From Nocardia sp. NRRL S-836 (lineage in GTDB: Bacteria; Actinomycetota; Actinomycetes; Mycobacteriales; Pseudonocardiaceae), in the NCBI RefSeq assembly GCF_001279525.1, contig NZ_LGDY01000098.1:1-64000 (forward strand): 64,000 nucleotides of DNA, written 5' to 3'. Shown here piece by piece: positions 25,556 to 33,482 of the stretch. Both the position numbers and the translations under genes were made by a program. Below the pieces are notes generated by a model that was not told where the DNA came from, did no database searches, and worked only from the letters and a program-made list of their open reading frames with translations. Positions within the stretch are counted from its first letter, which is position 1; each line of letters opens with the position of its first letter.

Positions 25556-26155
25556 ATGGCAATCGTCTCTCCTGGCTTCTCCGGGCGGCGCCGGTCCTCC
25601 GACGTGCAGCTCCCGCCAGGGCAGTACCTGACGGAGGACTTCCCGGTCCTCACGGCGGGTCCCACCCCGCGGGTGCCGACCGACCGGTGGGAGCTCACGA
25701 TCAGCACCGAGGTCGGGCACAAGCACGTCTGGTCGTGGCAGCAGCTGATCGAGCTGCCGGCGGAGAAGATCACCACCGACATCCACTGCGTCACCAAGTG
25801 GTCCAAGCTGGGCACGCGGTGGAAGGGCGTCTCCCTCGACGTGCTGCTGGAGGACGTGGAGACGGCGGCGGACTACGCGCTGGTGCGGTCCTACGGCGGC
25901 TACACGACGAACCTGCCGCTGGAGGACCTGCTCGACGGGCAGGCGTGGATCGCCTACCGCTATGACGACGACGAGATCACGCCCGAGCACGGCGGTCCGG
26001 CGCGGCTGCTGGTGCCTCACCTGTACTTCTGGAAATCGGCGAAGTGGGTGCGCGGCATCCAGCTGCTGATCGAGGACGAACCCGGCTTCTGGGAAACCGC
26101 CGGGTACCACGACTACGGAGATCCATGGCGCGAGCAGCGGTATCAGGGCGACTGA
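25556..26155 (+). CDS. Molybdopterin-dependent oxidoreductase, sulfite-oxidase fold
   Basis: 199 aa. It has the sulfite oxidase / MsrP core with the molybdenum-ligand Cys in DIHCVTKWSK (near residue 78) and the family segments YGGYTTNLPLEDL and FWKSAKWVRG. There is no signal peptide, so it is cytoplasmic, unlike MsrP. The short sequence before the ATG has no ribosome site, so the message may be leaderless. The FAD reductase gene overlaps its end by 31 bp and probably supplies electrons. Confidence 0.85.
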   Translation: MAIVSPGFSGRRRSSDVQLPPGQYLTEDFPVLTAGPTPRVPTDRWELTISTEVGHKHVWSWQQLIELPAEKITTDIHCVTKWSKLGTRWKGVSLDVLLEDVETAADYALVRSYGGYTTNLPLEDLLDGQAWIAYRYDDDEITPEHGGPARLLVPHLYFWKSAKWVRGIQLLIEDEPGFWETAGYHDYGDPWREQRYQGD

Positions 26156-26862
26156 CCTGGCGGGTGGCCGAGCTGGCCGAGAACCGCCGGCTCACCGCAA
26201 GCGCGCGCAGCCTGGTGTTCGACGTGCCCGGCTGGCCCGGCCACCTGCCCGGCCAGCACGTCGACGTGCGGCTGACCGCCGAGGACGGGTACTCGGTGCA
26301 GCGCAGCTACTCCATCGCCTCCGCACCCGACGGCGACCGGGTGGAGCTGGCCGTGCAACGGGTGGACGGCGGCGAGGTCTCGCCGTACCTGTGCGACGTG
26401 CTCAGCCCCGGCGACCGGGTCGAGCTGCGCGGCCCGGTGGGCGGCTGGTTCGTCTGGCGTGCGGCGGATCCGGCACCGGTGTTGCTGGTGGCGGGCGGGT
26501 CGGGCATCGCGCCGTTGATGGCCATGGTCCGCACGCGTGCCGAGCAGGGCAGCCGCGTGCCGTTCCGGCTGGTGTACTCGGTGCGCACGCCCGAGGACGT
26601 GTACTTCGCGGACGAGCTGCGGCGACGCGCCCGTGAGGACGCCGGCCTCGACGTGCACCTGGTGTACACGCGGCAAGCGCCTGAGGGCGCGCCCGCACCC
26701 GGCCGGCTCGGCGTGGCCACGGTGAACACGCACGGCTGGCCACCGGACTTCACGCCGAACTGCTTCGTGTGCGGCCCCACCGGTTTCGTCGAGACGGTGG
26801 CCGACATCCTGGTGGCGCTGGGCCACGACCCTCGACGTGTGCGCACCGAACGCTTCGGCTGA
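26125..26862 (+). CDS. FAD-binding ferredoxin-reductase-like protein
   Basis: 245 aa. FAD motif RSYSIASAP and NAD(P) motif LLVAGGSGIAPLMAM are present; CGPTGFVETV follows near the end. It stops after the nucleotide domain, so no 2Fe-2S domain is present. The gene starts inside the molybdopterin oxidoreductase gene (GGAG then ATG 26125), which marks the two as a redox pair in which this protein feeds the molybdenum enzyme. Confidence 0.85.
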   Translation: MARAAVSGRLTWRVAELAENRRLTASARSLVFDVPGWPGHLPGQHVDVRLTAEDGYSVQRSYSIASAPDGDRVELAVQRVDGGEVSPYLCDVLSPGDRVELRGPVGGWFVWRAADPAPVLLVAGGSGIAPLMAMVRTRAEQGSRVPFRLVYSVRTPEDVYFADELRRRAREDAGLDVHLVYTRQAPEGAPAPGRLGVATVNTHGWPPDFTPNCFVCGPTGFVETVADILVALGHDPRRVRTERFG

Positions 26863-26875
26863 CAGGAGACCACCG

Positions 26876-27142
26876 ATGAGCGACGACCACGTCGACGGCA
26901 ACGCGCTCGCGGGCGGCCTGCGGGAGATCTTCGCCGTGGACCTGACCACGGCGACCGGCCGGTGCGCCGGCTGCGGGTACCGGGGTTCCGTGGCGACCTT
27001 GCGGGTCTACCGGAACGCGCCGGGCATCGTGGCGCGCTGCCCGCACTGCGAGGAGGTCGTGCTGCGGCTGGTGCGCGGACCGGACCGCGCGTGGCTCGAC
27101 CTGCGCGGCACGGTGAGCCTGGAGATCCCGCTAGCCCCGTGA
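26876..27142 (+). CDS. DUF6510 zinc-ribbon protein
   Basis: 88 aa with two Cys pairs, CAGC and CPHC, forming a zinc ribbon. It matches the DUF6510 family, which I recall beside sulfite-oxidase-like genes in other actinobacteria. AGGAGA precedes the ATG, 13 bp after the reductase gene, so it is the third gene of that operon. The last 12 bp overlap the convergent MFS gene. Confidence 0.75.
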   Translation: MSDDHVDGNALAGGLREIFAVDLTTATGRCAGCGYRGSVATLRVYRNAPGIVARCPHCEEVVLRLVRGPDRAWLDLRGTVSLEIPLAP

Positions 27143-28387
27143 CCGGTGCGCGACGGCGGTCGCGAGCCCCAGGAACACCGCGAACACCCCGTAGGCGAGC
27201 CCCAGCTGGCCCGCCGACACGATCGCGCCACCGACGGCGCGCCCGAGCAGCCCGCCGAACGCCTCGGCCGTGATGACCGCCGCGGCGAGCTCGGTCGCGC
27301 CGGACGCGGCACCGGTCGTGCACCGCAGGTACAGGCTCGGGTAGGCCAGGCCGACCCCGATGCCGCCGAGCGTCCACGCCACCAGCGCGGCGGGGAAGCC
27401 GGTCGCACCCAGCGCGAGCACGGCCACACCGCCCGCCGTCAGCACCAGGCCGGCCGCGGGCGGCGGCTCCTTCCCCATGCGCCGCAGCCGGGGCACCGCC
27501 AGGCTCGTCACCGCCCACGCCAGCGGTGCCGCGCTCAGCACGACCGCGGCCTGCGCCATGCTGGCGCCGTAGCCGTCGGTCAGCAGCACCGTGACCAGGC
27601 TGTCCGCGCCGAAGTAGCCGGCCGCGAACAACGTCATCGCCGCCAACGCCGCCGGTGCGCCCCGGCGTGCGCGCAACGTGCCCGCGGGCATGATCGACGC
27701 GACCCCGACGCACGCGACCACAACACCCAACACCCTGATGGGCCACCAACCGCCCAGCACCACACCGCTCACGCCCAGCGGCACGAGCAACGTGCGCCAC
27801 AACGGCCGTTCCGCGCCGGGTTCGACCGGCCCGCTCGCCGCCCGCAGGACCAGCACCCGTCCCGCGAACACCACGGGCACCGGCACCAGCAGCGTCCACC
27901 GCCACCCGACCAGGTGTTCCAGCGCCAGCGTCGCCGCCGGCCCGACGAGCGCGGGCAGGATCCACATCGCCGACGAGGCCGCGATCACCCGCACCCGCCA
28001 CTGGTCGTCGAGGTGCCGGATCGCCGCGCTGATGCCGAACACCGCCAGCAACCCGCTCGCGCAGCCGGCCGTCAGCTGCCCGGCCGCGAACACCCACGCC
28101 GTGGGCGCCACCGCGGCCGTGACCGTGCCCGCGAGGTAGGCGGCCATGCCGATGGCGAGGGTGCCACGCGCACCGGCGGCGGCCAGGACGCGCGTGGCCA
28201 GCGGAAGCGCCACGAACAGCCCCAGCGTCGCCCCCGACACCAGCAGCTCGACCGAGGTCCGCGCGTCGAGGTCGCGCACGATCGCCGGCAGCAGCGTGGA
28301 GGAGACGAACGTGGCCACCGCGGCCGCGAACTCCAGCGCGACGATGCCGATGGCCAGCGTCAGCGCGGAAGTCCGTTGCCGCGTCAC
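27131..28387 (-). CDS. MFS transporter
   Basis: 418 aa with about twelve to fourteen hydrophobic segments. FVSSTLLPAIVRDL near residue 25 is typical of drug-efflux-type facilitators. The GTG start (28385-28387) overlaps the stop of the VOC gene (GTGA), making this the last gene of an RHH-VOC-MFS operon. Efflux of a toxic compound that the VOC protein binds or modifies is a reasonable inference. Confidence 0.82.
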   Translation of the reverse strand: MTRQRTSALTLAIGIVALEFAAAVATFVSSTLLPAIVRDLDARTSVELLVSGATLGLFVALPLATRVLAAAGARGTLAIGMAAYLAGTVTAAVAPTAWVFAAGQLTAGCASGLLAVFGISAAIRHLDDQWRVRVIAASSAMWILPALVGPAATLALEHLVGWRWTLLVPVPVVFAGRVLVLRAASGPVEPGAERPLWRTLLVPLGVSGVVLGGWWPIRVLGVVVACVGVASIMPAGTLRARRGAPAALAAMTLFAAGYFGADSLVTVLLTDGYGASMAQAAVVLSAAPLAWAVTSLAVPRLRRMGKEPPPAAGLVLTAGGVAVLALGATGFPAALVAWTLGGIGVGLAYPSLYLRCTTGAASGATELAAAVITAEAFGGLLGRAVGGAIVSAGQLGLAYGVFAVFLGLATAVAHRSRG

Positions 28388-28731
28388 GTGTACAGCTCTC
28401 GATCCAGCTCGTTGACCTGCACCCACACGCCGTCCGGGTCCCGCACCCGCAGCGACCGCCCGTGGTTCTCGTCCAGCACCGGACCCGGCGCGAACCCCGC
28501 GTCCCGCAGCCGCCGCGCCACCTCCTCCAGCGGCTCGCCGGTCTCGAACGCGAGCTCGCACGTGCCGGCCGCCCGGTCGGTGGCGGTGTGCAGCGCGACC
28601 ATCCCGGACTCGGCCGGCAGCTCGGCCCACGCACCCGGCCGCGACCGCGGGCCGTCCGCCAGCCCCAGTGCCAGGTAGAACCGCCTCGCCGCGGCGACGT
28701 CCGCGGTGTAGCGGATCGGCACGACCCTCAT
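28384..28731 (-). CDS. VOC (glyoxalase/bleomycin-resistance) family protein
   Basis: 115 aa, one VOC domain. It opens with the paired-strand motif of the family ([20 protein letters not shown]) and ends with [15 protein letters not shown], the usual last strand with a metal-ligand Glu. The candidate first ligand is not obvious, so it could be either enzyme or binding protein. Its ATG overlaps the stop of the small RHH gene by 4 bp. Confidence 0.82.
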   Translation of the reverse strand: MRVVPIRYTADVAAARRFYLALGLADGPRSRPGAWAELPAESGMVALHTATDRAAGTCELAFETGEPLEEVARRLRDAGFAPGPVLDENHGRSLRVRDPDGVWVQVNELDRELYT

Positions 28732-28886
28732 CGCCGTTCTCCCCCGTCCAGCTCCCGCAGGTAGCTCTCCAGCGCCTGCTCCACGAACGCCGACAGCGAC
28801 ACCTCGGCGTCCACCGAGGCGTGCTTGACCCGTCTGACCAGCGCGGCGGGGAGGTAGACGTTGAACTGCTGCTTCTCTCCGGCCAT
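28728..28886 (-). CDS. Small ribbon-helix-helix DNA-binding protein
   Basis: 52 aa, [13 protein letters not shown] then [20 protein letters not shown] and a helix ending [10 protein letters not shown]. This is an Arc/CopG-type ribbon-helix-helix: one beta strand (QFNVYLP) and two helices. Stop and next start share ATGA with the VOC gene. It heads the operon, and an inverted repeat sits 9 bp before its ATG, so autoregulation is likely. It could also be a solitary antitoxin-like regulator; no toxin gene is adjacent. Confidence 0.72.
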   Translation of the reverse strand: MAGEKQQFNVYLPAALVRRVKHASVDAEVSLSAFVEQALESYLRELDGGERR

Positions 28887-28895
28887 GGCTACTAT

Positions 28896-28909
28896 GCTAG
28901 CAATCTAGC
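28896..28909. promoter_or_regulatory. Candidate RHH operator
   Basis: GCTAG-CAAT-CTAGC, a perfect 5-bp inverted repeat immediately upstream of the ribbon-helix-helix gene. CTAG is rare in this genome type, which makes the dyad stand out. Confidence 0.5.
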
Positions 28910-29305
28910 CCTGATGGAACCAGAGCGTGATTCGGTGAGGTCTTCCCGCCCGGCCGGGTGAATTCCAGGTCTCATCGGCTCTCGGCGTGCTGACACACAC
29001 GCGGGTGGCCGGAAAACCCGATTTCCGCAGAGTGGAAGTGCTCATCGCGGCAGTTCGGCGGCATGCGCAAGGGAGCTGTGTGCCGCGACCAGCGCCTTCT
29101 TCAACCGCAACGCTGTGACCAGCATCGTTGTTCGATCCACGGCTTCGGGACGATCGGCCGTGTCGATCCAGAACCGATTCGGAGCGCTCGAAAGGACTAT
29201 TTCTCTCGTTGTGCGGCTATCCCGGGAGTGAGCTACGTTCGATTCGGGTTCAGCAGCAGCCCTTCACGCGCGGTCGAATTCCGTTGAAGGGGATGACAGC
29301 GAGTC
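28910..29305. other. Intergenic region before the carotenoid cluster
   Basis: About 395 bp of lower GC than the flanks. It should hold the promoter of the glycosyltransferase gene. I found no convincing gene, RNA or operator. GAAGGGG at about 29284-29290 lies 15 bp before the ATG. Confidence 0.4.
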
Positions 29306-30388
29306 ATGAGGATTGCGATGTTGGCTGCCCAGGATGCTCCCGGCTGGCGTGCCGCGCACGTCGAAGGTCTGTCCGCGGCGCTGTCGGCGCTGGGACACGA
29401 GGTGGCGGTGCACCACCCACCGGCCGACCTCCCGGGGCAGCAGCTGGGGCAGTTCGTCGACTCCCTGCGCACCGAGTGGGCTCGCGCGCGGCCCGACTTG
29501 GTGCACGGGCACTCCTGGCGGCCGGGACTGGCGGCCGTGCTGGCGGCCCAGCCCTCGGGCGTGCCGGTGATCCAGTCGTTCCACGGCCTCGGCACCGGAG
29601 CGGGGCAGCGGACCGGCGTCGAACGGCTGGTGGGCAAGCAGGCCGCACTGGTGGTCGCCACCTGCGAGCACGAGCTGCTGGAGCTGGCGGCCGCCGGGGT
29701 GCCGCGGTCGCGGATCGCGCTCGCGGCCCGCGGTGTCGACGTCGAGCTGTTCCAGCCGCGCGGCGACACCGCGCAGCGGACCGGGCTGCGGCGGATCGTC
29801 ACCGTGGCCGATCCCATGGTGGACAACGGGTTGGTCGACCTCGTGGCGGCGCTGCCACGACTGGGCGAGGTCGAGCTGGTGATCGCCGGCACGCCGGGCT
29901 CGGGAGAGGCGGACCGGATCACCCGGTGCGCGCGCAGGTTCGGCGTGGACGAGCGGGTGCGCCTGCTGGGCGTGGTCCCCCGCGCGGAACTGCCGGCGTT
30001 GTTGCGTTCGGCGGACGTGGTGGCGTGCGTGCCACCGCAGGCGACCTGGGACGCGCTGGCGTTGGAGGCGATGGCCTGCGGCGTGCCCGTGGTGGCCACC
30101 GCTGTCGGCGGCCTCACCGACGCCGTCATCGACGGGGTGACCGGCGTGCTGGTGCCGCCGCGTGACCTCAAGCAGCTGGTCAGGCGGCTCCGCGCGGTGC
30201 TGGACGACGAGACGTTCCGCAACACCTGCGAGATCGCCGGTGTCGACCGCGTCCAGGCCCGGCACACGTGGCCGGACGTCGGCCGGAGCGTCGAGCGGCT
30301 CTACCGGCACGTCCTGGAGCCCGCGACCCCGACCAGGAAGATCCGCGCACCGCGACCGCTGACCACCCGCGACAGCGCCATGAGCTGA
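29306..30388 (+). CDS. GT4-type glycosyltransferase
   Basis: 360 aa, GT-B fold. The N-terminal half has a Rossmann-type acceptor domain with HGHSWRPGLAAVLA. The C-terminal half has the donor motif EAMACGVPVVATAVGGLTDAV (around 255-280), where the EX7E-type Glu residues lie, and VTGVLVPPRDLKQL. It is upstream of the carotenoid genes on the same strand, but a hairpin separates it from crtYc, so a role in carotenoid glycosylation is only a possibility. Confidence 0.83.
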   Translation: MRIAMLAAQDAPGWRAAHVEGLSAALSALGHEVAVHHPPADLPGQQLGQFVDSLRTEWARARPDLVHGHSWRPGLAAVLAAQPSGVPVIQSFHGLGTGAGQRTGVERLVGKQAALVVATCEHELLELAAAGVPRSRIALAARGVDVELFQPRGDTAQRTGLRRIVTVADPMVDNGLVDLVAALPRLGEVELVIAGTPGSGEADRITRCARRFGVDERVRLLGVVPRAELPALLRSADVVACVPPQATWDALALEAMACGVPVVATAVGGLTDAVIDGVTGVLVPPRDLKQLVRRLRAVLDDETFRNTCEIAGVDRVQARHTWPDVGRSVERLYRHVLEPATPTRKIRAPRPLTTRDSAMS

Positions 30389-30396
30389 TCGGCAGC

Positions 30397-30427
30397 GCGG
30401 CCCGGGAGTGCTGACACCCCGGGCCGC
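30397..30427 (+). terminator. Hairpin after glycosyltransferase gene
   Basis: GCGGCCCGGG and CCCGGGCCGC form a 10-bp perfect stem around an 11-nt loop, 9 bp after the stop codon. Confidence 0.65.
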
Positions 30428-30494
30428 CGGTTGTGCCGCCCGTCGTGCAGACCTGGCATCCGGCCCATACGGTTCGGACCAGGGAGGCGGAGGA

Positions 30495-30821
30495 ATGCGA
30501 AGCCAGTACGAGTACCTCGCGGTGCTGGGTGTGTGCCTGCTCATCACCCTGCCGCTGGAGTGGATGGGACGCGGTGTGTACCGGCGCTGGCCGCAGTTGG
30601 CGCGTGCGGTCGCGCCGGTGCTGCTCGTGCTCGCGGCCTGGGATGTCGTCGCGATCCTGCGCGGGCACTGGACCTTCCACCCCGAGTCGACCACCGGGGT
30701 GGAGCTCGGCGGTGTGCTGCCGATCGAGGAGGTGCTCTTCTTCGTGGTCATCCCGATCTGCGCGGTGCTGACCTACGAGGCGGTGCGGGGACGGGCGGGC
30801 CGGTGGTTGCCCGATGGTTGA
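30495..30821 (+). CDS. crtYc: Lycopene cyclase subunit, CrtYc type
   Basis: 108 aa with three membrane helices. YEYLAVLGVCLLITLPLE opens the protein and PIEEVLFFVVIP marks the conserved cyclase motif PxEExxF. It is half of the heterodimeric lycopene beta-cyclase of Gram-positive bacteria, and the other half is encoded next with an 8-bp overlap. GGAGGCGGAGG precedes the ATG. It begins a tightly packed carotenoid operon. Confidence 0.88.
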   Translation: MRSQYEYLAVLGVCLLITLPLEWMGRGVYRRWPQLARAVAPVLLVLAAWDVVAILRGHWTFHPESTTGVELGGVLPIEEVLFFVVIPICAVLTYEAVRGRAGRWLPDG

Positions 30822-31131
30822 GGAGTACCTGCTCGCCGCCGTCGCGGCGGCGGTGTTCGTGGTCCTGCTGGAGCTGTGCGTGCTGCGGACGGGGCTGTTC
30901 ACCCGGCCCGCGTACTGGGTGACGATGGTGATCGTGCTCGCGTTCCAGATCCCGGTGGACGGGTGGCTGACCAAGCTGGACGCCCCGGTGGTGCTGTACG
31001 CGGACTGGGCGATCAGCGGGGTGCGGGTGCCGTGGGACATCCCGGTGGAGGACTTCCTGTACGGCTTCGCGATGGTGACCGCGGTGCTGATGATGTGGGA
31101 ACGGGGGAGGCAGGCACGTGAACAAGCTTGA
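30814..31131 (+). CDS. crtYd: Lycopene cyclase subunit, CrtYd type
   Basis: 105 aa with three membrane helices and the paired motif PVEDFLYGFAMV. With CrtYc it would form the beta-cyclase that converts the ends of lycopene to beta rings. It overlaps crtYc by 8 bp and the methyltransferase gene by 14 bp, so all three are translated from one message. Confidence 0.88.
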   Translation: MVEEYLLAAVAAAVFVVLLELCVLRTGLFTRPAYWVTMVIVLAFQIPVDGWLTKLDAPVVLYADWAISGVRVPWDIPVEDFLYGFAMVTAVLMMWERGRQAREQA

Positions 31132-31810
31132 GGTGCCGGGACAGTTCGACCGGGCGGCCCGCGGGTACGACCTGCTGGTCGGGCTGAACCCCGGCTATCA
31201 CCAGGCGCTGCGCCGGTCCGCCCGCGCGCTGCGGCTGCGGCCGGGCATGCGCGTGCTCGACCTGGGCTGCGGCACGGGCGCGTCCACCGCGGCACTGCTC
31301 GCGGCCGCACCGGGCATCGAGGTCGTCGCCGTGGACGCGTCGGCGGGCATGCTCGCGCGGGCACGGGAGAAGCGCTGGCCCAGCGGCGTGCGGTTCGTGC
31401 ACAGCCGCGCGGAGGACGTCGACGAGGGCCCGTTCGACGCGGTGTTCGCGGCCTACCTGCTGCGCAACCTGCCCGACCCGGACACCTCGTTGCGGCACAT
31501 CAGGAAGCTCGTCAAGCCCGGCGGACGGCTGGTGCTGCACGAGTACTCGGTGCGCGACTCGCCGGTGAGCCGCGCGGTGTGGACGGCGCTGTGCGGCGTG
31601 ATCGTCCCGGCGGGCTGGCTGTCCACCGGCGACCGGTCGCTCTACACCTACCTGTGGCGCAGCGTGGTCGACTTCGACGGCGCGTCCGCGTTGCGGGACC
31701 GGTTGCGGCGCAACGGTTTCGTCGGCGTGCGCAGTGCGCCGCTACCGGGCCTGCAGCTCGGTGTCGTGCACACCTTCCTCGCCTGCGCGCCGGAAGGGGA
31801 GCAGCGGTGA
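31118..31810 (+). CDS. crtT: SAM-dependent methyltransferase, CrtT-like
   Basis: 230 aa, class I fold with motif I VLDLGCGTGASTAAL (about 45-58) and VDASAGMLARAR. The position between lycopene cyclase and CrtU matches crtT of the Streptomyces griseus crtYTU operon. Its role in isorenieratene formation is not firmly known. GTG start behind GGGGGAGG. The stop overlaps the crtU start (GTGA). Confidence 0.78.
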   Translation: MNKLEVPGQFDRAARGYDLLVGLNPGYHQALRRSARALRLRPGMRVLDLGCGTGASTAALLAAAPGIEVVAVDASAGMLARAREKRWPSGVRFVHSRAEDVDEGPFDAVFAAYLLRNLPDPDTSLRHIRKLVKPGGRLVLHEYSVRDSPVSRAVWTALCGVIVPAGWLSTGDRSLYTYLWRSVVDFDGASALRDRLRRNGFVGVRSAPLPGLQLGVVHTFLACAPEGEQR

Positions 31811-33330
31811 GGGATCGCAGGGCGGTGCGCATCCCGGCACCGGCCGGGCGCGCGCAGTTCGACGGCGACGCGCCGGTGGTGGCGGTGGTCGGCGGTGGCA
31901 TCGCGGGCCTGGCGGCGGCGACGCTGCTCGCCGAACGCGGCGCACGGGTCGTGGTGTGCGAACGGGAGAAGTACCTCGGTGGCCGCGTCGGAGGCTGGAG
32001 CACCCGCCTCGCCGACGGCAGCGAGGCCACCATGACCCGCGGCTTCCACGCGTTCTTCCGGCAGTACTACAACCTGCGCGCGTTGCTCAAGCGGGCCGAC
32101 CCGGCAGGTCGCGCGCTCACGCCGTTGCCGGACTACCCGCTGCAGCACGCCTCCGGCCACCGCGACTCCTTCGCCGGGCTGCCCACGGCCGTGCCGTGGA
32201 ACGCGCTGTCGTTCCTGCGCAGCAGCCCCACGTTCCGGTGGCGCGACCTGCCGGACGTCAACGCGCGGGCGGCGTTGTCGCTGCTCGACGTGTCGGTGCC
32301 GCGGGTGTACGAGGAGCTCGACGGCATCGACGCCGCGACCTACCTGGAGCGCATCCGCTTCCCGAAGGCCGCGCACGCGCTGGCGTTCGAGGTGTTCTCC
32401 CGCAGCTTCTTCGCGCATCCCGGTCAGATGTCGGCCGCGGAGCTCGCGGTGATGTTCCACATCTACTTCCTGGGTTCCAGCGAGGGCCTGCTGTTCGACG
32501 TGGCCGCCGACCCGTTCCCGCACGGCCTGTGGGAACCGCTCGGCCGCCACCTCGCCTCGCTGGGGGCGACGCTGTGCACCGGCGTCGAGGTCCGCGCCGT
32601 GCGGCCCGGCGAGCACCGACGGTTCTCGGTCATGATCGGCGACGGCGCGATCGAGGCGGACGCCGTGGTGCTCGCCGCGGACGTGCCCGGCCTGCGCGCG
32701 GTCGTCGGCGCCTCGCCCACCCTCGGCGACGCCGGCTGGCGGCAGCGGGTCGGCGAGCTGCGGACGGCGCCGCGGTTCCTGGTGTCGCGCTACTGGCTGG
32801 ACCGGCCGGTCGACGCCGACCGGCCGGGTTTCCTGGGCACCGGCGGGCACGACCTGCTCGACAACATCAGCGTGCTCGACCACTACGAGCACGAGGCGCG
32901 GGCGTGGGCGGCACGCACCGGCGGGTCCGTGGTCGAGCTGCACGGCTACGCGCTGCCCTCCGACGTGGACGAGGCGGACGCGCGGGCGCGGCTGTGGCAG
33001 CAGCTCACCGAGGTCTACCCGGAGACCAAGCGGGCCGGGGTGGTCGACGAACGGCACGAGCTGCGCGAGGACTGCCCGTTGTTCCCCGCGGGCGGGTACG
33101 CGCGCAGGCCGGGTGTGCGGACGCCGGACGACTTCCTGGTCGTCGCGGGTGACCTGGTGCGCATCGACCTGCCGGTGGCGCTGATGGAACGCGCGGCCAC
33201 GACGGGGTTCGCCGCGGCCAACCGGCTGCTGAGCCGGTGGGGGATCGCGGGGACGGAGCTGTGGACCGTGCCGCGGGAGGGCCGGGTGCCGCTGTTGCGC
33301 GGTGCGGCACGGCGCTGGAGGACGTTGTGA
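31807..33330 (+). CDS. crtU: Carotene desaturase/methyltransferase, isorenieratene synthase-like
   Basis: 507 aa. FAD motif VVGGGIAGLAAATLLAERG at about 25-43, then the CrtU-type RGFHAFFRQYYNLRALLKR (around 78) and a closing FAD-contact region VVAGDLVRIDLPVALME. CrtU converts beta rings to aromatic phi rings with a methyl shift, giving isorenieratene from beta-carotene. The GTG start is coupled to crtT. Its stop overlaps the first of a series of short repeated reading frames. Confidence 0.87.
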   Translation: MRDRRAVRIPAPAGRAQFDGDAPVVAVVGGGIAGLAAATLLAERGARVVVCEREKYLGGRVGGWSTRLADGSEATMTRGFHAFFRQYYNLRALLKRADPAGRALTPLPDYPLQHASGHRDSFAGLPTAVPWNALSFLRSSPTFRWRDLPDVNARAALSLLDVSVPRVYEELDGIDAATYLERIRFPKAAHALAFEVFSRSFFAHPGQMSAAELAVMFHIYFLGSSEGLLFDVAADPFPHGLWEPLGRHLASLGATLCTGVEVRAVRPGEHRRFSVMIGDGAIEADAVVLAADVPGLRAVVGASPTLGDAGWRQRVGELRTAPRFLVSRYWLDRPVDADRPGFLGTGGHDLLDNISVLDHYEHEARAWAARTGGSVVELHGYALPSDVDEADARARLWQQLTEVYPETKRAGVVDERHELREDCPLFPAGGYARRPGVRTPDDFLVVAGDLVRIDLPVALMERAATTGFAAANRLLSRWGIAGTELWTVPREGRVPLLRGAARRWRTL

Positions 33331-33482
33331 CCGCGTCGGCCGCCGCTTCCCCCGGGTGGTCGTCGTGACGGCGCCGACCCGAGTTCTCCGCCGGAGGTCG
33401 TCGTGATCGCGTCGGCCGACGCTTCGCCTCGGGGGCCGTCGTGACGGCGCCGGCCCGGGATTCCCGCTGGAGGTCGTCGTGA
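33327..33482 (+). repeat. Four 38-bp units forming a chain of GTGA-coupled mini-ORFs
   Basis: The gap between crtU and the next oxidoreductase is made of four 38-bp units in ABAB order (76-bp period). Each ends in GTCGTC before GTGA. Each unit encodes GTG plus 12 codons and a TGA, and each TGA overlaps the next GTG. Mini-ORFs are 33327-33368, 33365-33406, 33403-33444 and 33441-33482; the last stop overlaps the real start at 33479. The crtU stop overlaps the first GTG. Confidence 0.85.

Noticed and set aside
28728..28886. Reading the RHH protein as the antitoxin of a toxin-antitoxin pair
   Set aside because: The adjacent genes are VOC and MFS; no toxin-like gene overlaps or follows.
29063..29287. 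Short plus-strand frame in the gap before the glycosyltransferase
   Set aside because: No ribosome site, no signal or domain, and codon use unlike neighbouring genes.
33327..33482. Mini-ORF repeat as a CRISPR array or insertion-sequence end
   Set aside because: The 38-bp units have no spacers, no terminal inverted repeats, and keep a strict coding-junction pattern.
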